The notes: generated by a model not told the origin, from the sequence alone. A stretch of 36,473 bases of DNA from [Phormidium] sp. LEGE 05292 (GCF_015207735.1 NZ_JADEWG010000065.1:1-36473); one strand, 5' to 3'. Positions 16,451-25,450 are shown, numbered from the stretch's first letter. Program-made: numbers and translations.

Positions 16451-19402
16451 TTAAGCAACAGTGTTAGGAACCATTAATTTAGCAGTTTGATGGATGGGAA
16501 TTGCGATCGCAAATTCTGTACCTTTACCCAATTCTGATTTACAAGTTAACGTTCCGCCATGTTTTTCGACTACAATCTGACGACTAATTGATAATCCTAA
16601 TCCTGTGCCTTTACCTATTGGCTTTGTAGTAAACTGATAATCAAATAATTTTGGTTGAACTGCGGGTGATATTCCAGAGCCATTATCTTGAATCGAAATT
16701 ACCACAAATCCTGCTGTTTCTAAAACATTTGTGCGAATCGTAATTTGATTAGGATGCGCCTGAATATCCGCAAAAGAACGGTTAACATTTTGTTCTTCTA
16801 AGGCATCGATCGCATTAACTAAAATGTTCATAAATACCTGATTAAGTTGTCCAGCATAGCATTCTACTAAAGGTAAGTTACCGTACTCTTTAATAACATC
16901 AATAGCTGGACATTCTGATTTAGCTTTTAAGCGATGTCCTAAAATCATTAAAGTGCTATCGATTCCCTCATGGATATCTACCGCTTTTACTTCTGCTTCA
17001 TCCAAGCGCGAGAAGTTTCGCAATGATAAGACAATTGCGCGAATTCTTTCCGTACCAACTCGCATAGAAGATAGCAATTTAGGCAAATCTTCTTGAATAA
17101 ATTCTAGTTCAATTTCTTCTATGAGTTCCTCAATATTAGTGGAAACTTGGGGAATTTCTTTTTGGTAAGTTTCTACGAGTTCAAGTAACCCGATAATATA
17201 TTCGCTGGCGTGTTCTAAGTTGCCATGTATAAAGTTAATTGGGTTATTAATTTCATGAGCTATTCCTGCTACTAATTGCCCTAAACTAGACATTTTTTCA
17301 GTTTGCACAAGTTGAGTTTGCGCTTGTTGTAAACTACTCAAAGCTTGCGACAATTCAGCTGTGCGTTGTTCGACGCGCATTTCTAATTCATAAGTCAGTT
17401 TTTGTAAAGCTGCTTCTACTTGTTGGCGTTCAGCAATTTCTTGTTGCAGTAATTGATTTTGTTTGTCTAGTTCTGCTTCTGCTAATTCTCGACTTTCTTC
17501 ACTCAAGACTAACCACCAAACAGCAATTCCAGTCAGTACGAGCAAAACGGCATATAACACTATAAATATTTTTAGAATTAGGTAATGAATTGCTGTTGGT
17601 ACTTCTGGTGAATTGAACACTCCTTGATAGTAGACAAAGCCCAAAATTGCCCCAATTAATCCAGCAATTAGGGAAAATATTATCCCAAATTTAACTACTC
17701 TGATCCCCATTTGCGGAGAGAGTTTGTCCTGTAAAATATGATGATAAATATTTTTTGTTAGATTTTTAAGATAGCTGTCTGAGGTTTTACAACTATCATG
17801 ACAATGAGCATCTAAACTGCAACACAAAGAGCAAATCGGCCCATCATAAACCGGACAAAATGCGGTATCTGCCAGTTCATATTCTTGTTCGCAAATGCAG
17901 CAGGTTATTAAAGAATTAATATCGTTATTTTGGCAATGCAGGTTTTCCCTAGCTATGTAATATTTGCCTTTAGTAATTAAGGCAATAATGGGTGAGAGGA
18001 TAAAAGCTAAACCCAAGGCAATAAAGGGGGAATAGGCTTGAGCATAGTTACCAAAAGCGCCGATAAAAGCGATTATTGCAACTAAGGAAGCGATCGCCAT
18101 TGCGCCAAAACCAACCGGATTAATATTATATAAATAGGCTCGTTTAAATTCAATATAAGAAGGGCTTAAACCTAAAGGTTTGTTAACAATTAAGTCAGCA
18201 ACTACAGCCCCTACCCAAGCGATCGCAATATTAGAATATAAACCTAAGACAACTTCTAAAGTTTGAAATACTCCTAACTCCATTAATAAAAGTGCGATCG
18301 CTACATTAAATATTAACCAAACTACCCGTCCAGGATGATTATGCGTTAATCTAGAAAAAAAGTTTGACCAAGCCAAAGAACCAGCATAAGCATTAGTTAC
18401 ATTTATCTTAATTTGGGAAATAATTACAAACAAAGTAGCGACAAATAACACTAATTTTGGATCGGAAAATATATTTGCAAACCCTGCTAAATACATTTGA
18501 ATTGGTTCTTTAGCAACAGAAAAATCTACTCCATGTTTAATTGCTAAAGTAGCTAAAAAAGCACCACCTAATTGCTTTGCCGAGCCTAAAATAATCCAAC
18601 CTGGGCCAGCTAAAATTACCGCTAACCACCACTTAAATCGATTATCTTTACTAAGAGTAGGCAAAAATCTTAAATAGTCTACTTGTTCTCCTAATTGAGC
18701 AATTAAGGAAAATGAAACTGTTGCTGCTGTGCCAAATAATAATGGATCGAAAGCTGCACCGCTTGGGGAATTTCCTGCAAAATGTATCCAGTTATCTAAA
18801 GCATTTGGTTCTTTGTAAAGTACAAAAATATAAGGCGAAATCATTAGCAAAAGCCAAATTGGTTGTGTCCACAACTGCAATTTGTTAATTAGTGTAACTC
18901 CGTAGAAAACCAAAGGAATAATTATTAACGAACAAACTAAATAGCCCATTGATAAAGGCAAATGAAAATAAAGTTTCAATGCCTGAGCCATAATTGCTGC
19001 TTCTAAAGCAAAGAAAATAAAGGTAAAAGACGCATAAATTAGCGAAGTAATGGTTGAGCCAATATAACCAAAACCTGCTCCTCTGGTTAATAAATCTATA
19101 TCAATATTGTACTTTGCTGCATAATAAGTTATTGGCAAACCTGCCATAAAAATAATCGCACCAACAATGAGAATTGCCCAGCAGGAATTAGCAAAGCCAT
19201 AATTAATTACCAATGAACCACCAATTGCTTCTAAAGCCAGAAAAGAAATCCCGCCTATTGCAGTGTTAGCTACTAATAATTCTGACCATTTACGAAATGA
19301 TTTTGGCGCATAACGTAAAGAATAATCTTCTAAGGTTTCGGTGGCAACCCAAGTGTTATAATCTCTCCGTTCCTTGACAATTGTTTTAGTAGTTTTAGTC
19401 AT
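16451..19402 (-). CDS. NCS1 nucleobase permease fused to Cys-rich cluster and histidine kinase
   Basis: Transporter-sensor kinase of 983 aa from ATG at 19402; an in-frame GTG at 19417 has a closer AAGGTG ribosome site and is possible. Residues 20-480 form about 12 membrane helices of an NCS1 cytosine/purine/allantoin permease (LRYAPKSFRKW start, TRGAGFGYIGS, QLGEQVDYLRFLP). A cytoplasmic knot at 500-540 has nine Cys (CCICE, FCPVYDG, ICSLCC, HCHDSC), likely zinc-binding. Two more membrane helices (about 568-640), a coiled coil (645-700) and the kinase follow: His716 in GIAHEINNPINF, N-box NQVFMNILVNAIDAL, DNGSGIS, GTGLGLSIS. It resembles in principle CbrA-type symporter kinases, with a different transporter class. 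No receiver domain; no cognate response regulator adjacent. Divergent from the cNMP/AAA+/ferredoxin gene. Confidence 0.88.
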   Translation of the reverse strand: MTKTTKTIVKERRDYNTWVATETLEDYSLRYAPKSFRKWSELLVANTAIGGISFLALEAIGGSLVINYGFANSCWAILIVGAIIFMAGLPITYYAAKYNIDIDLLTRGAGFGYIGSTITSLIYASFTFIFFALEAAIMAQALKLYFHLPLSMGYLVCSLIIIPLVFYGVTLINKLQLWTQPIWLLLMISPYIFVLYKEPNALDNWIHFAGNSPSGAAFDPLLFGTAATVSFSLIAQLGEQVDYLRFLPTLSKDNRFKWWLAVILAGPGWIILGSAKQLGGAFLATLAIKHGVDFSVAKEPIQMYLAGFANIFSDPKLVLFVATLFVIISQIKINVTNAYAGSLAWSNFFSRLTHNHPGRVVWLIFNVAIALLLMELGVFQTLEVVLGLYSNIAIAWVGAVVADLIVNKPLGLSPSYIEFKRAYLYNINPVGFGAMAIASLVAIIAFIGAFGNYAQAYSPFIALGLAFILSPIIALITKGKYYIARENLHCQNNDINSLITCCICEQEYELADTAFCPVYDGPICSLCCSLDAHCHDSCKTSDSYLKNLTKNIYHHILQDKLSPQMGIRVVKFGIIFSLIAGLIGAILGFVYYQGVFNSPEVPTAIHYLILKIFIVLYAVLLVLTGIAVWWLVLSEESRELAEAELDKQNQLLQQEIAERQQVEAALQKLTYELEMRVEQRTAELSQALSSLQQAQTQLVQTEKMSSLGQLVAGIAHEINNPINFIHGNLEHASEYIIGLLELVETYQKEIPQVSTNIEELIEEIELEFIQEDLPKLLSSMRVGTERIRAIVLSLRNFSRLDEAEVKAVDIHEGIDSTLMILGHRLKAKSECPAIDVIKEYGNLPLVECYAGQLNQVFMNILVNAIDALEEQNVNRSFADIQAHPNQITIRTNVLETAGFVVISIQDNGSGISPAVQPKLFDYQFTTKPIGKGTGLGLSISRQIVVEKHGGTLTCKSELGKGTEFAIAIPIHQTAKLMVPNTVA

Positions 19403-19700
19403 TGTTGAATCTTTCACCTTTTCACCTTTTCCAACTTTTTAGAAGATGATTTAACTCTAGAGTATTGCAAATCTTTCTTAATTAGTCTGTCTATGAGGAT
19501 CAAAATAGATATGTTACAATCATTCAAATTAATATAAGACAGTAAAAATACTAATTTAATAAATATTTTGTTACAAAACTTTTCAATACAAATACGTAAT
19601 TAAATTGGTTGAGATGACTTCAGTGAGATGATACATAACATTATCGATAACTCACCAGACAACAGATAGAGAATATAAGCTAAAATTTATTTAGGAATTT

Positions 19701-19772
19701 ATGAAAATTGAAAATAATTTAAGCATTCGCTCTATCAACCAAGAAAATTTAAGAGTTGTGAGGTATTACTGA
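19701..19772 (+). CDS. Candidate 23-aa leader peptide, stop overlaps next start
   Basis: ATG at 19701 is preceded by AGGA (19693-19696) with suitable spacing. Twenty-three sense codons (MKIENNLSIRSINQENLRVV, then RYY) end in TGA at 19770-19772, whose last base is the A of the ATG of the following large gene (TGATG). This geometry is typical of translational coupling. The rest of the 369-base divergent region (19403-19700) is AT-rich with TATAAG hexamers near 19532 and 19674 but no operator I can name. Conservation would be needed to call it real. Confidence 0.45.
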   Translation: MKIENNLSIRSINQENLRVVRYY

Positions 19773-22483
19773 TGGACTCTCAAACAGTTTCTATTGATCG
19801 ATCGCAGTCACAATTAACGCCAACTTTGGCGCAACAAACCTTACCGTTAGGCGCAGAAAAAGCCAAAATTGAGTTAGTCAATGAACAATTGCTTTTCGAG
19901 TGGGTTAATTGGCTAAGTTCGCAGCGAATTTGGATGAAATTAAAGCAACAAACTTTAACAGAACTTGTTTATTGCTTACAGTATTTTACAGTTGAAGCCG
20001 GAACGCCTATTTATCAAAAAGGACATATTCCTCTAGGTTTTTATTTGCTCAAATTTGGTACAGTAGAAATTTCTCATTTCCTACCAGTCGGACACGCAAT
20101 AATCCGCTATCACCACCCAGGAGAACTATTTGGCTATGCTAATTTAACAGAAGACTGTGCAGAGGTTTATCAAAGTAGTGCGATCGCTTTGAGTACTTGT
20201 GAAATCGGCTTTTTATCATTAACAAAATTTGCTGAATTATCCAGTAAATATCCCGATTTTTTGCAAACAATTAACTGTATTTTAGCAGATGAATTAAACA
20301 GATTTACTTTAAAAATATCCCATGAAAAAACCAAAATTCAAAGTTGGCAACCTTATATTCAACCAGTACCTAAAGAAGAAACTATTTTAGGTTCTAGCAA
20401 AGCCACACAAAAACTAGCTAGCCAAATTCAAGAAGCAGCTAAAAATCTCCAGCCTGTAGTATTTCAAGCGCAACCAGGTACAGGTAAAACTTTTTTAGCG
20501 GGAATGATTCATACTCATTCAGAATTAGCCGATCGACCATTTATCGAAATAGATTGTGCTGAATTACTCAGTCGGGAAGATGGGACAATTAACACCGATA
20601 TTCTGTTTGGCAAAGTAGGAAAACAATCCGGGATTATTGCCCTTTTAGAAAGCGGAACTTTATTAATCGATCACGTCCAACTGTTGAAATGTGACGATCG
20701 CGATCGCTTAATTCATTATCTAAAAACTGGTTATATCATTCCTAATACTAATTCAACGGATATAGAAGGGGATTCACTGAATATTAATTCAGACCAACTA
20801 ATTCAATCTAACGTCAGATTAATTTTAGCTTCACCCAATAGCTTGGAACTTCCAGAAATAAAAACCATTCAAATTAAACTATTCACTTTAAACCAAAGAA
20901 AGGCAGATATTCCCGAATTTGCTAATTACTTTTTAGAGAAATGCTGTCGAGAAAGCGACCGCCCTACTTTACACCTAAATCGTGCAAATTTACGACGTTT
21001 ATTGAGTTACAATTATCCTGGAAACTTAACCGAACTTGCAGAAATTATCCATCGCGCCGTCCTCAACACACCAACTGAAGAAACCACAATTCCCGAACAA
21101 TTATTTTGGTCTGTACAATCAGAAAAAAATGCCTTTCGGGTTGACTTATTAAATCATATAATTTGGTTGCGCCCATTGTTACTAAGTCGTTGGTATCCTG
21201 AAGGAATATGGGGAATTATGATGGCAATATTTATCCCCACAACTCTGTTAGGATTTTTCGGCCCTCAAACACGAGATAGTAGTATTACTTTAAACTTGTT
21301 TTGGGCTTGGTGGTGGCCGATGTATCTATTTTTATTCGCCTATATTGGTCGTTTTTGGTGTACAGTTTGCCCATTTATGATTGCAGGAGAATGGATACGT
21401 CGCTTCTCTTTGTGGTTATTTCCCCGTCAGCAACTTCCCTGGAATCACAAATGGTTAAATCGTTGGGGTGCTTGGATATTATTTGGAGGATTTGTCGCAA
21501 TTTATTTATGGGAACAACTTTGGGATTTACCCCATAAAGCTTATCTTTCTGCTTGGTTACTGACAATTATTGCACTGGGAGCAGTAATTTTTAGTTTAAT
21601 TTATGAGCGTCGATTGTGGTGTCGCCACTTATGTCCAATTGGCGGAATGAATGGTTTGTTTGCCAAACTTTCCCTGATAGAATTACGCTCAAGTCAGCAA
21701 ATTTGTGGGAGTCAATGTCAAACTTCTAGCTGTTATAAAGGTAGCAAATCTACTGCGATCGCATTTGGGGAAGCACTACCTACAGAAGGACAAGCTACCG
21801 AAGGTTGTCCGCTTTATTCTCATCCAGCACAATTAACAGATAATCGAGATTGTATGCTGTGCATGAGTTGTTTAAAAGGTTGTCCTAATCGTTCCCCCCA
21901 ATTAAACTTAAGGTTTCCCGCATCAGATTTACTCGACCATCATCGAAAGTTTGCAGCGGAAGCTGCCTTATTATTACTATTATTAGGCGGTGTGTTTATG
22001 CACCATAGCCATAAAATTTTAACTTGGTTGGGATGGTCAGATTTAGCGATCGACTCTGAACATTTACTCATTTCAATTCCAGTAGTAATATTACTGTTGA
22101 GTATTCCCACAATTTTGACTTATTTCACTCATGCGATCGCACGTTGGCAAGACCCAGAAATGCCCGATTATCTAACAGTAATCTACGCCTATCTTCCCTT
22201 CACTTTAGCCGCTAACTTAGCCTACTATATCCCCTCTGGAATTACCGAAGCAGGAAAAGTTCTCCCTGTATTTGCCCGAACTTTAGGTTACAGTGGTGTA
22301 GGTTTACCCACACTTACTTGGAGTGCAGATGTAGCCGCTTTTCTCCAAGGTGTAACCTTACTTTCAGCCTTAGTTTTTAGTATTTATCCATTACTCCGAA
22401 TCACTCAACGTCCTTGGTTAAGTAATTTACCTCATTTCTGTTTACTCATTGCTTTGGTAGCAACTTGTTTTTGGTTAATGTGA
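19772..22483 (+). CDS. cNMP-binding / degenerate AAA+ / polyferredoxin membrane protein
   Basis: Three-part protein of 903 aa. Residues 50-185 are a CRP-type cyclic-nucleotide-binding beta roll (EAGTPIYQKGHIPLGFYLLK, HHPGELFGYAN) without a DNA-binding helix-turn-helix. Residues 200-445 are an NtrC/sigma-54-activator-like AAA+ domain: Walker A QPGTGKT (234-240), but the GAFTGA loop is missing (ILFGKVGKQSGIIALLESG), Walker B is LLIDH with His301 for Glu, and sensor II reads NLTEL without its Arg. Residues 475-903 are membrane helices with NapH/FixG-like clusters: Cys530/533, Cys617/621, Cys645/649/654, and the ferredoxin motif Cys694-x2-Cys697-x2-Cys700-x3-Cys704-Pro. GAGG lies eight bases before the ATG. 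Likely a redox or electron-transfer membrane protein with a regulatory N-terminus; function unknown. Confidence 0.85.
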   Translation: MDSQTVSIDRSQSQLTPTLAQQTLPLGAEKAKIELVNEQLLFEWVNWLSSQRIWMKLKQQTLTELVYCLQYFTVEAGTPIYQKGHIPLGFYLLKFGTVEISHFLPVGHAIIRYHHPGELFGYANLTEDCAEVYQSSAIALSTCEIGFLSLTKFAELSSKYPDFLQTINCILADELNRFTLKISHEKTKIQSWQPYIQPVPKEETILGSSKATQKLASQIQEAAKNLQPVVFQAQPGTGKTFLAGMIHTHSELADRPFIEIDCAELLSREDGTINTDILFGKVGKQSGIIALLESGTLLIDHVQLLKCDDRDRLIHYLKTGYIIPNTNSTDIEGDSLNINSDQLIQSNVRLILASPNSLELPEIKTIQIKLFTLNQRKADIPEFANYFLEKCCRESDRPTLHLNRANLRRLLSYNYPGNLTELAEIIHRAVLNTPTEETTIPEQLFWSVQSEKNAFRVDLLNHIIWLRPLLLSRWYPEGIWGIMMAIFIPTTLLGFFGPQTRDSSITLNLFWAWWWPMYLFLFAYIGRFWCTVCPFMIAGEWIRRFSLWLFPRQQLPWNHKWLNRWGAWILFGGFVAIYLWEQLWDLPHKAYLSAWLLTIIALGAVIFSLIYERRLWCRHLCPIGGMNGLFAKLSLIELRSSQQICGSQCQTSSCYKGSKSTAIAFGEALPTEGQATEGCPLYSHPAQLTDNRDCMLCMSCLKGCPNRSPQLNLRFPASDLLDHHRKFAAEAALLLLLLGGVFMHHSHKILTWLGWSDLAIDSEHLLISIPVVILLLSIPTILTYFTHAIARWQDPEMPDYLTVIYAYLPFTLAANLAYYIPSGITEAGKVLPVFARTLGYSGVGLPTLTWSADVAAFLQGVTLLSALVFSIYPLLRITQRPWLSNLPHFCLLIALVATCFWLM

Positions 22484-22576
22484 AAGAGTCAATTTCTAAA
22501 TAAAAAGTTCTCCTTAGTTTTCAGTAAAACTGTGCGAGATTTTAGTCCCCAGTCTCTAATTATTATTAATTACCAT

Positions 22577-24208
22577 TTATCCAGATGTAGTTGGTAAAGG
22601 TGTTTGTGGTTGAAAACTAGGTTGACTGGGATTTGGTACTTGGGGATTGGTTGAAGGAGTTTGCGGACTTTGGTTAAAGTACTGATAAGTAGTGCTAGAA
22701 ATTTGTTGAATAATTTTTTGGGCGCGGACATCTCGGCGCGGACGTTGTACCATGACAGCAATCACATAACGTTTACCAGAGGGTAAATTCACTATTCCCA
22801 CATCAGCCAACATAGAACCTATGTGACCAGTTTTATGAGCGATTTTTGCACCTTCACCAATTCCTTTAGGCAACAGGTTGTCATTTTCTGTTAGTAGCAT
22901 AATTTCGATCATGCGATCGCGCGAAGCCGCTGACAACAACTCACCGCGCATTACTCGCGCCAGCAAAACTGTTAATTCTTTAGGGCTACTAGTATTCGTT
23001 CCTTTCACATCTGGTAAAGGGTTACGCAATGCGGTTGTGGTTAACCCCCATTGTTGAAACCGCTGATTTAAAGCTTCCATTCCACCCAAGCGATCGATCA
23101 GCATATTAGTAGCCGTATTATCGCTAATAGTAATCATCCGCGTCACCACATCCGAAGCTTTATATTCAGTGCCCAGTTTCTGACGGCGCAGATTACCACT
23201 ACCCGAAGCGCGAAACTCTGATTTGAGAATTAATGATTCATCCCATTTAATTTTCCCTGCTTCCACATCTTGCAGAAAAGCAATCAAAATCGGCACTTTA
23301 ATTGTACTTGCCGCAGCAATAGGATTACTTCCATTCACATCTACATAGCTACTAGTTTCTAAATCAATCACAAAAACCCCAGGTGTAAATAAGGCATTTT
23401 CCGAAGCAACAGCTGTAATCTGCGTTTTTAAAGGCGCAATTTCCTGGGTGAGATTGGGAGTGGTGCTACTAATAGGTGTAGAACTTTCCGGGATAGCTGG
23501 ACTTGCCGAGGTAGCTGGACTTTCTGGAGTAGCTGGAGTAATTACTGTACCAGTAGTTGGCGAAGGTTGTACTGTAGGAGTAGCCCCTGATGGTTTGCGC
23601 GTTACAGGGTCTAAAATTGACAACAGCGTACCTACAAACACACCCAAAGCAATTCCCAAAATTAGCAATCTTGCACCATACACCAAAGGTGAAGGTGGCC
23701 TTTTTTGGGGGCGGAGTTTACTACGCCCAGAAGGTGAAATAGGACGGGGTGTAGATTTATAACCGTTTTCCTGAAACTCATAACCACCATTGCGAGAGAC
23801 TGGAGAGTGTCTACCCACAGGTTTAATAAGCTCTAAATTTCTTTCTTGTCGCAGGTTAGGATTATTGTTGTTTCTGGGTTTTAATTCCGTAACAGGGGCG
23901 TAGGGAGGCGGCGTAGTCACTGCCACTAAATTACCTCGACCTTTCTGGGCTTTTCTAGTGGACGATTTGGTTTTTTGACCAAGTAGTTTCTCCCACCAGT
24001 TGCGATTTTCGGCAGAGGTAGACCTTTGTCTTGGTTGATTTGGTCGCAGTTCCTTTGCCGATTGGTTTTCCAGCATTTGTCTATCACCAGATGACCCAGA
24101 CCGCTTGCTTGGTGTCTTGGTTGACTGTTGCTGCCGTTGTGGTGCTTGCTGTTGTTTTGTTTGCTGTCGCCGTTGGCGGCGCTTAGGGCCTTTATCGAAC
24201 GCTGCCAC
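22577..24208 (-). CDS. Membrane-anchored serine hydrolase of the class A beta-lactamase fold
   Basis: Penicillin-recognising-type enzyme, 543 aa from GTG at 24208, chosen because AGAGG lies eight bases upstream; the in-frame GTG at 24217 overlaps that ribosome site. Residues 1-175 are basic, Gln/Pro-rich and cytoplasmic, one membrane helix spans about 177-199 (LLILGIALGVFVGTLLSIL), and a Pro/Thr/Ser linker leads to the catalytic domain (270-505). Motifs: Ser301-x-x-Lys304 in AASTIK, SDN at 362-364, KTG at 459-461. The class A general base Glu166 is not apparent: TTTALRNPLP stands in the omega-loop position with Thr. It may therefore act on peptidoglycan or bind beta-lactams without turnover. 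The C-terminal 40 residues are Pro/Gln-rich. Confidence 0.85.
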   Translation of the reverse strand: MAAFDKGPKRRQRRQQTKQQQAPQRQQQSTKTPSKRSGSSGDRQMLENQSAKELRPNQPRQRSTSAENRNWWEKLLGQKTKSSTRKAQKGRGNLVAVTTPPPYAPVTELKPRNNNNPNLRQERNLELIKPVGRHSPVSRNGGYEFQENGYKSTPRPISPSGRSKLRPQKRPPSPLVYGARLLILGIALGVFVGTLLSILDPVTRKPSGATPTVQPSPTTGTVITPATPESPATSASPAIPESSTPISSTTPNLTQEIAPLKTQITAVASENALFTPGVFVIDLETSSYVDVNGSNPIAAASTIKVPILIAFLQDVEAGKIKWDESLILKSEFRASGSGNLRRQKLGTEYKASDVVTRMITISDNTATNMLIDRLGGMEALNQRFQQWGLTTTALRNPLPDVKGTNTSSPKELTVLLARVMRGELLSAASRDRMIEIMLLTENDNLLPKGIGEGAKIAHKTGHIGSMLADVGIVNLPSGKRYVIAVMVQRPRRDVRAQKIIQQISSTTYQYFNQSPQTPSTNPQVPNPSQPSFQPQTPLPTTSG

Positions 24209-24370
24209 TAATGACACCTCTTAAAGTATTCCACCAAGAACAAGAAAATGCAGGCGATCGCTCCCACTATACAAACTCTTTGGGAATGATGCTACCGAAA
24301 ATCAATACAAACGAAATTTACACCAAAATTGCACCCTCTCGATAAGAATAATTACCGATTTTTAGAACAA

Positions 24371-24409
24371 AGGCAGAAGGGCAGAAGGCAGAAGGCAGAA
24401 GGCAGAAGG
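24371..24409. repeat. Tandem heptamer AGGCAGA x5
   Basis: Five tandem AGGCAGA units, one with an extra G, followed by C-rich CCCCTTGT units to about 24440. It belongs to the short tandem repeat class seen elsewhere in the window. The rest of the gap 24209-24450 shows no gene. Confidence 0.75.
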
Positions 24410-24450
24410 TAAAAATTCCCCTTGTCCCCTTGTCCCCCCATCTCCCCTGC

Positions 24451-25194
24451 CTAATGAAGATTTGACAAAGCCCATTCCATTTGGCTGAGGATGCCTTTAA
24501 GCATTGCTACTTCGTTGGCAGATGGTTGGGCGCGGTTGAATAGTAGGCGGAATTTTGTCATTCGACTGTCTACGGTGTGAGGGTAAAGATAGCCAATTTT
24601 TAAGAGTAAGGTTTCTAATTGTTGATAGTAGTGCTCTAAAGCATCTATTGCAGCGGCTGTGTCTACGTCTGCTTTTTCCTCTAACTGTGCTACTTCTGGG
24701 TTTTCTAAACAGTTTTGGTAAAGCTCGTAACAGCAAACTGCTACTGCTTGTGCCAAGTTTAATGAGGGATAGGCTGGACTGGAAGGAATTTGCACGAATC
24801 TTTGAGCGTATTTTAAATCTTCGTTGGATAAGCCTTTGTCTTCGGGGCCAAAAATTAAGGCGGATGAATCTCCGCCGAATAACCAGGGTAAGGCTGTCCG
24901 GGGGTTTTCTGGTACGACGGATAAGTGACGGGAACGGGCAGATGTGGCGATCGCTCTTTGGCAACCTACCAATGCTTCTGGTATGCTCTCAACTATCCCC
25001 GCCCTTTCCAAAACATCAAGGGCGTGCACTGCCATTTTCCGCGCTTCTTCTCCCAAATGATCGCATTGCGGTTCTACCAGTATCAACTCAGTTAGCCCCA
25101 TGTTTTTCATTACACGGGCAACTGAACCCACGTTTAAAGCTCCCAAAGGTCTAACTAACACTATTTTGATTCGGGCTAAGACTGTTTCATCCAT
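24451..25194 (-). CDS. trmJ: SPOUT RNA 2'-O-methyltransferase, TrmJ type
   Basis: SpoU/TrmH-family methyltransferase of 247 aa. Family motifs are in order: VLVRPLGALNVGSVARVMKN (motif 1 Asn and Arg), LIFGPEDKGLSNED (motif 2), SLNLAQAVAVCCYELY (motif 3), which form the trefoil-knot SAM site. The N-terminal start and a C-terminal helical tail (ALEHYYQQLETLLLKIGYL, then FNRAQPSANEVAMLKGIL) match TrmJ, which methylates ribose 32 of tRNAs; TrmH-like rRNA enzymes are the alternative. The open frame extends to a TTG at 25260, but that part overlaps a dispersed hairpin repeat and ATG 25194 gives the usual length, so I start there. Confidence 0.88.
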   Translation of the reverse strand: MDETVLARIKIVLVRPLGALNVGSVARVMKNMGLTELILVEPQCDHLGEEARKMAVHALDVLERAGIVESIPEALVGCQRAIATSARSRHLSVVPENPRTALPWLFGGDSSALIFGPEDKGLSNEDLKYAQRFVQIPSSPAYPSLNLAQAVAVCCYELYQNCLENPEVAQLEEKADVDTAAAIDALEHYYQQLETLLLKIGYLYPHTVDSRMTKFRLLFNRAQPSANEVAMLKGILSQMEWALSNLH

Positions 25195-25210
25195 ATTCAA
25201 TGCTGGGGAT

Positions 25211-25229
25211 GACAGGCATCTTGCCTGTC
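25211..25229. repeat. Perfect 8-bp hairpin (GACAGGCA family) upstream of trmJ
   Basis: GACAGGCA (25211-25218) and TGCCTGTC (25222-25229) flank a 3-base loop. Hairpins of this sequence are dispersed in cyanobacterial genomes. It lies 17 bases upstream of the chosen trmJ ATG, in the leader. Confidence 0.6.
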
Positions 25230-25294
25230 CTACAGGACTGGAATTCCTTACAATTAACAAGAGCTATGTATTATAAAACATCGTTTAATTGATT

Positions 25295-25450
25295 ATGGCG
25301 AGGCAGCGTTCTAAATCTGACTTACCAACGAAAATTTGTCCAGTCTGTCAACGACCTTTTGCTTGGCGTAAAAAATGGGCCGATTGCTGGGATGATGTGA
25401 AGTATTGCTCCGAACGTTGTCGTCGTCGTCGTGTACAAGCTTCTAGTTAA
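25295..25450 (+). CDS. DUF2256 zinc-ribbon-like small protein, 51 aa
   Basis: A 51-codon ATG-to-TAA ORF whose product has the DUF2256 pattern: basic N-terminus (MARQRSKSDLPTK), ICPVCQRPFAWRKKW, then CWDDVKYCSERCRRRR. Cys15/Cys18 and Cys38/Cys42 form a probable zinc site. DUF2256 proteins are short, widespread in cyanobacteria and other bacteria, and uncharacterised, sometimes found next to photolyase-related genes; none is here. It is divergent from trmJ with 100 bases between starts. Confidence 0.85.
   Translation: MARQRSKSDLPTKICPVCQRPFAWRKKWADCWDDVKYCSERCRRRRVQASS

Noticed and set aside
24555-25154. 199-codon plus-strand open frame opposite trmJ
   Set aside because: The minus-strand frame carries all SPOUT methyltransferase motifs; the antisense product is Leu/Arg-rich with no recognisable domain.
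25195-25260. TTG-initiated N-terminal extension of trmJ
   Set aside because: The extension translates a dispersed GACAGGCA hairpin repeat and is absent from the usual family N-terminus.
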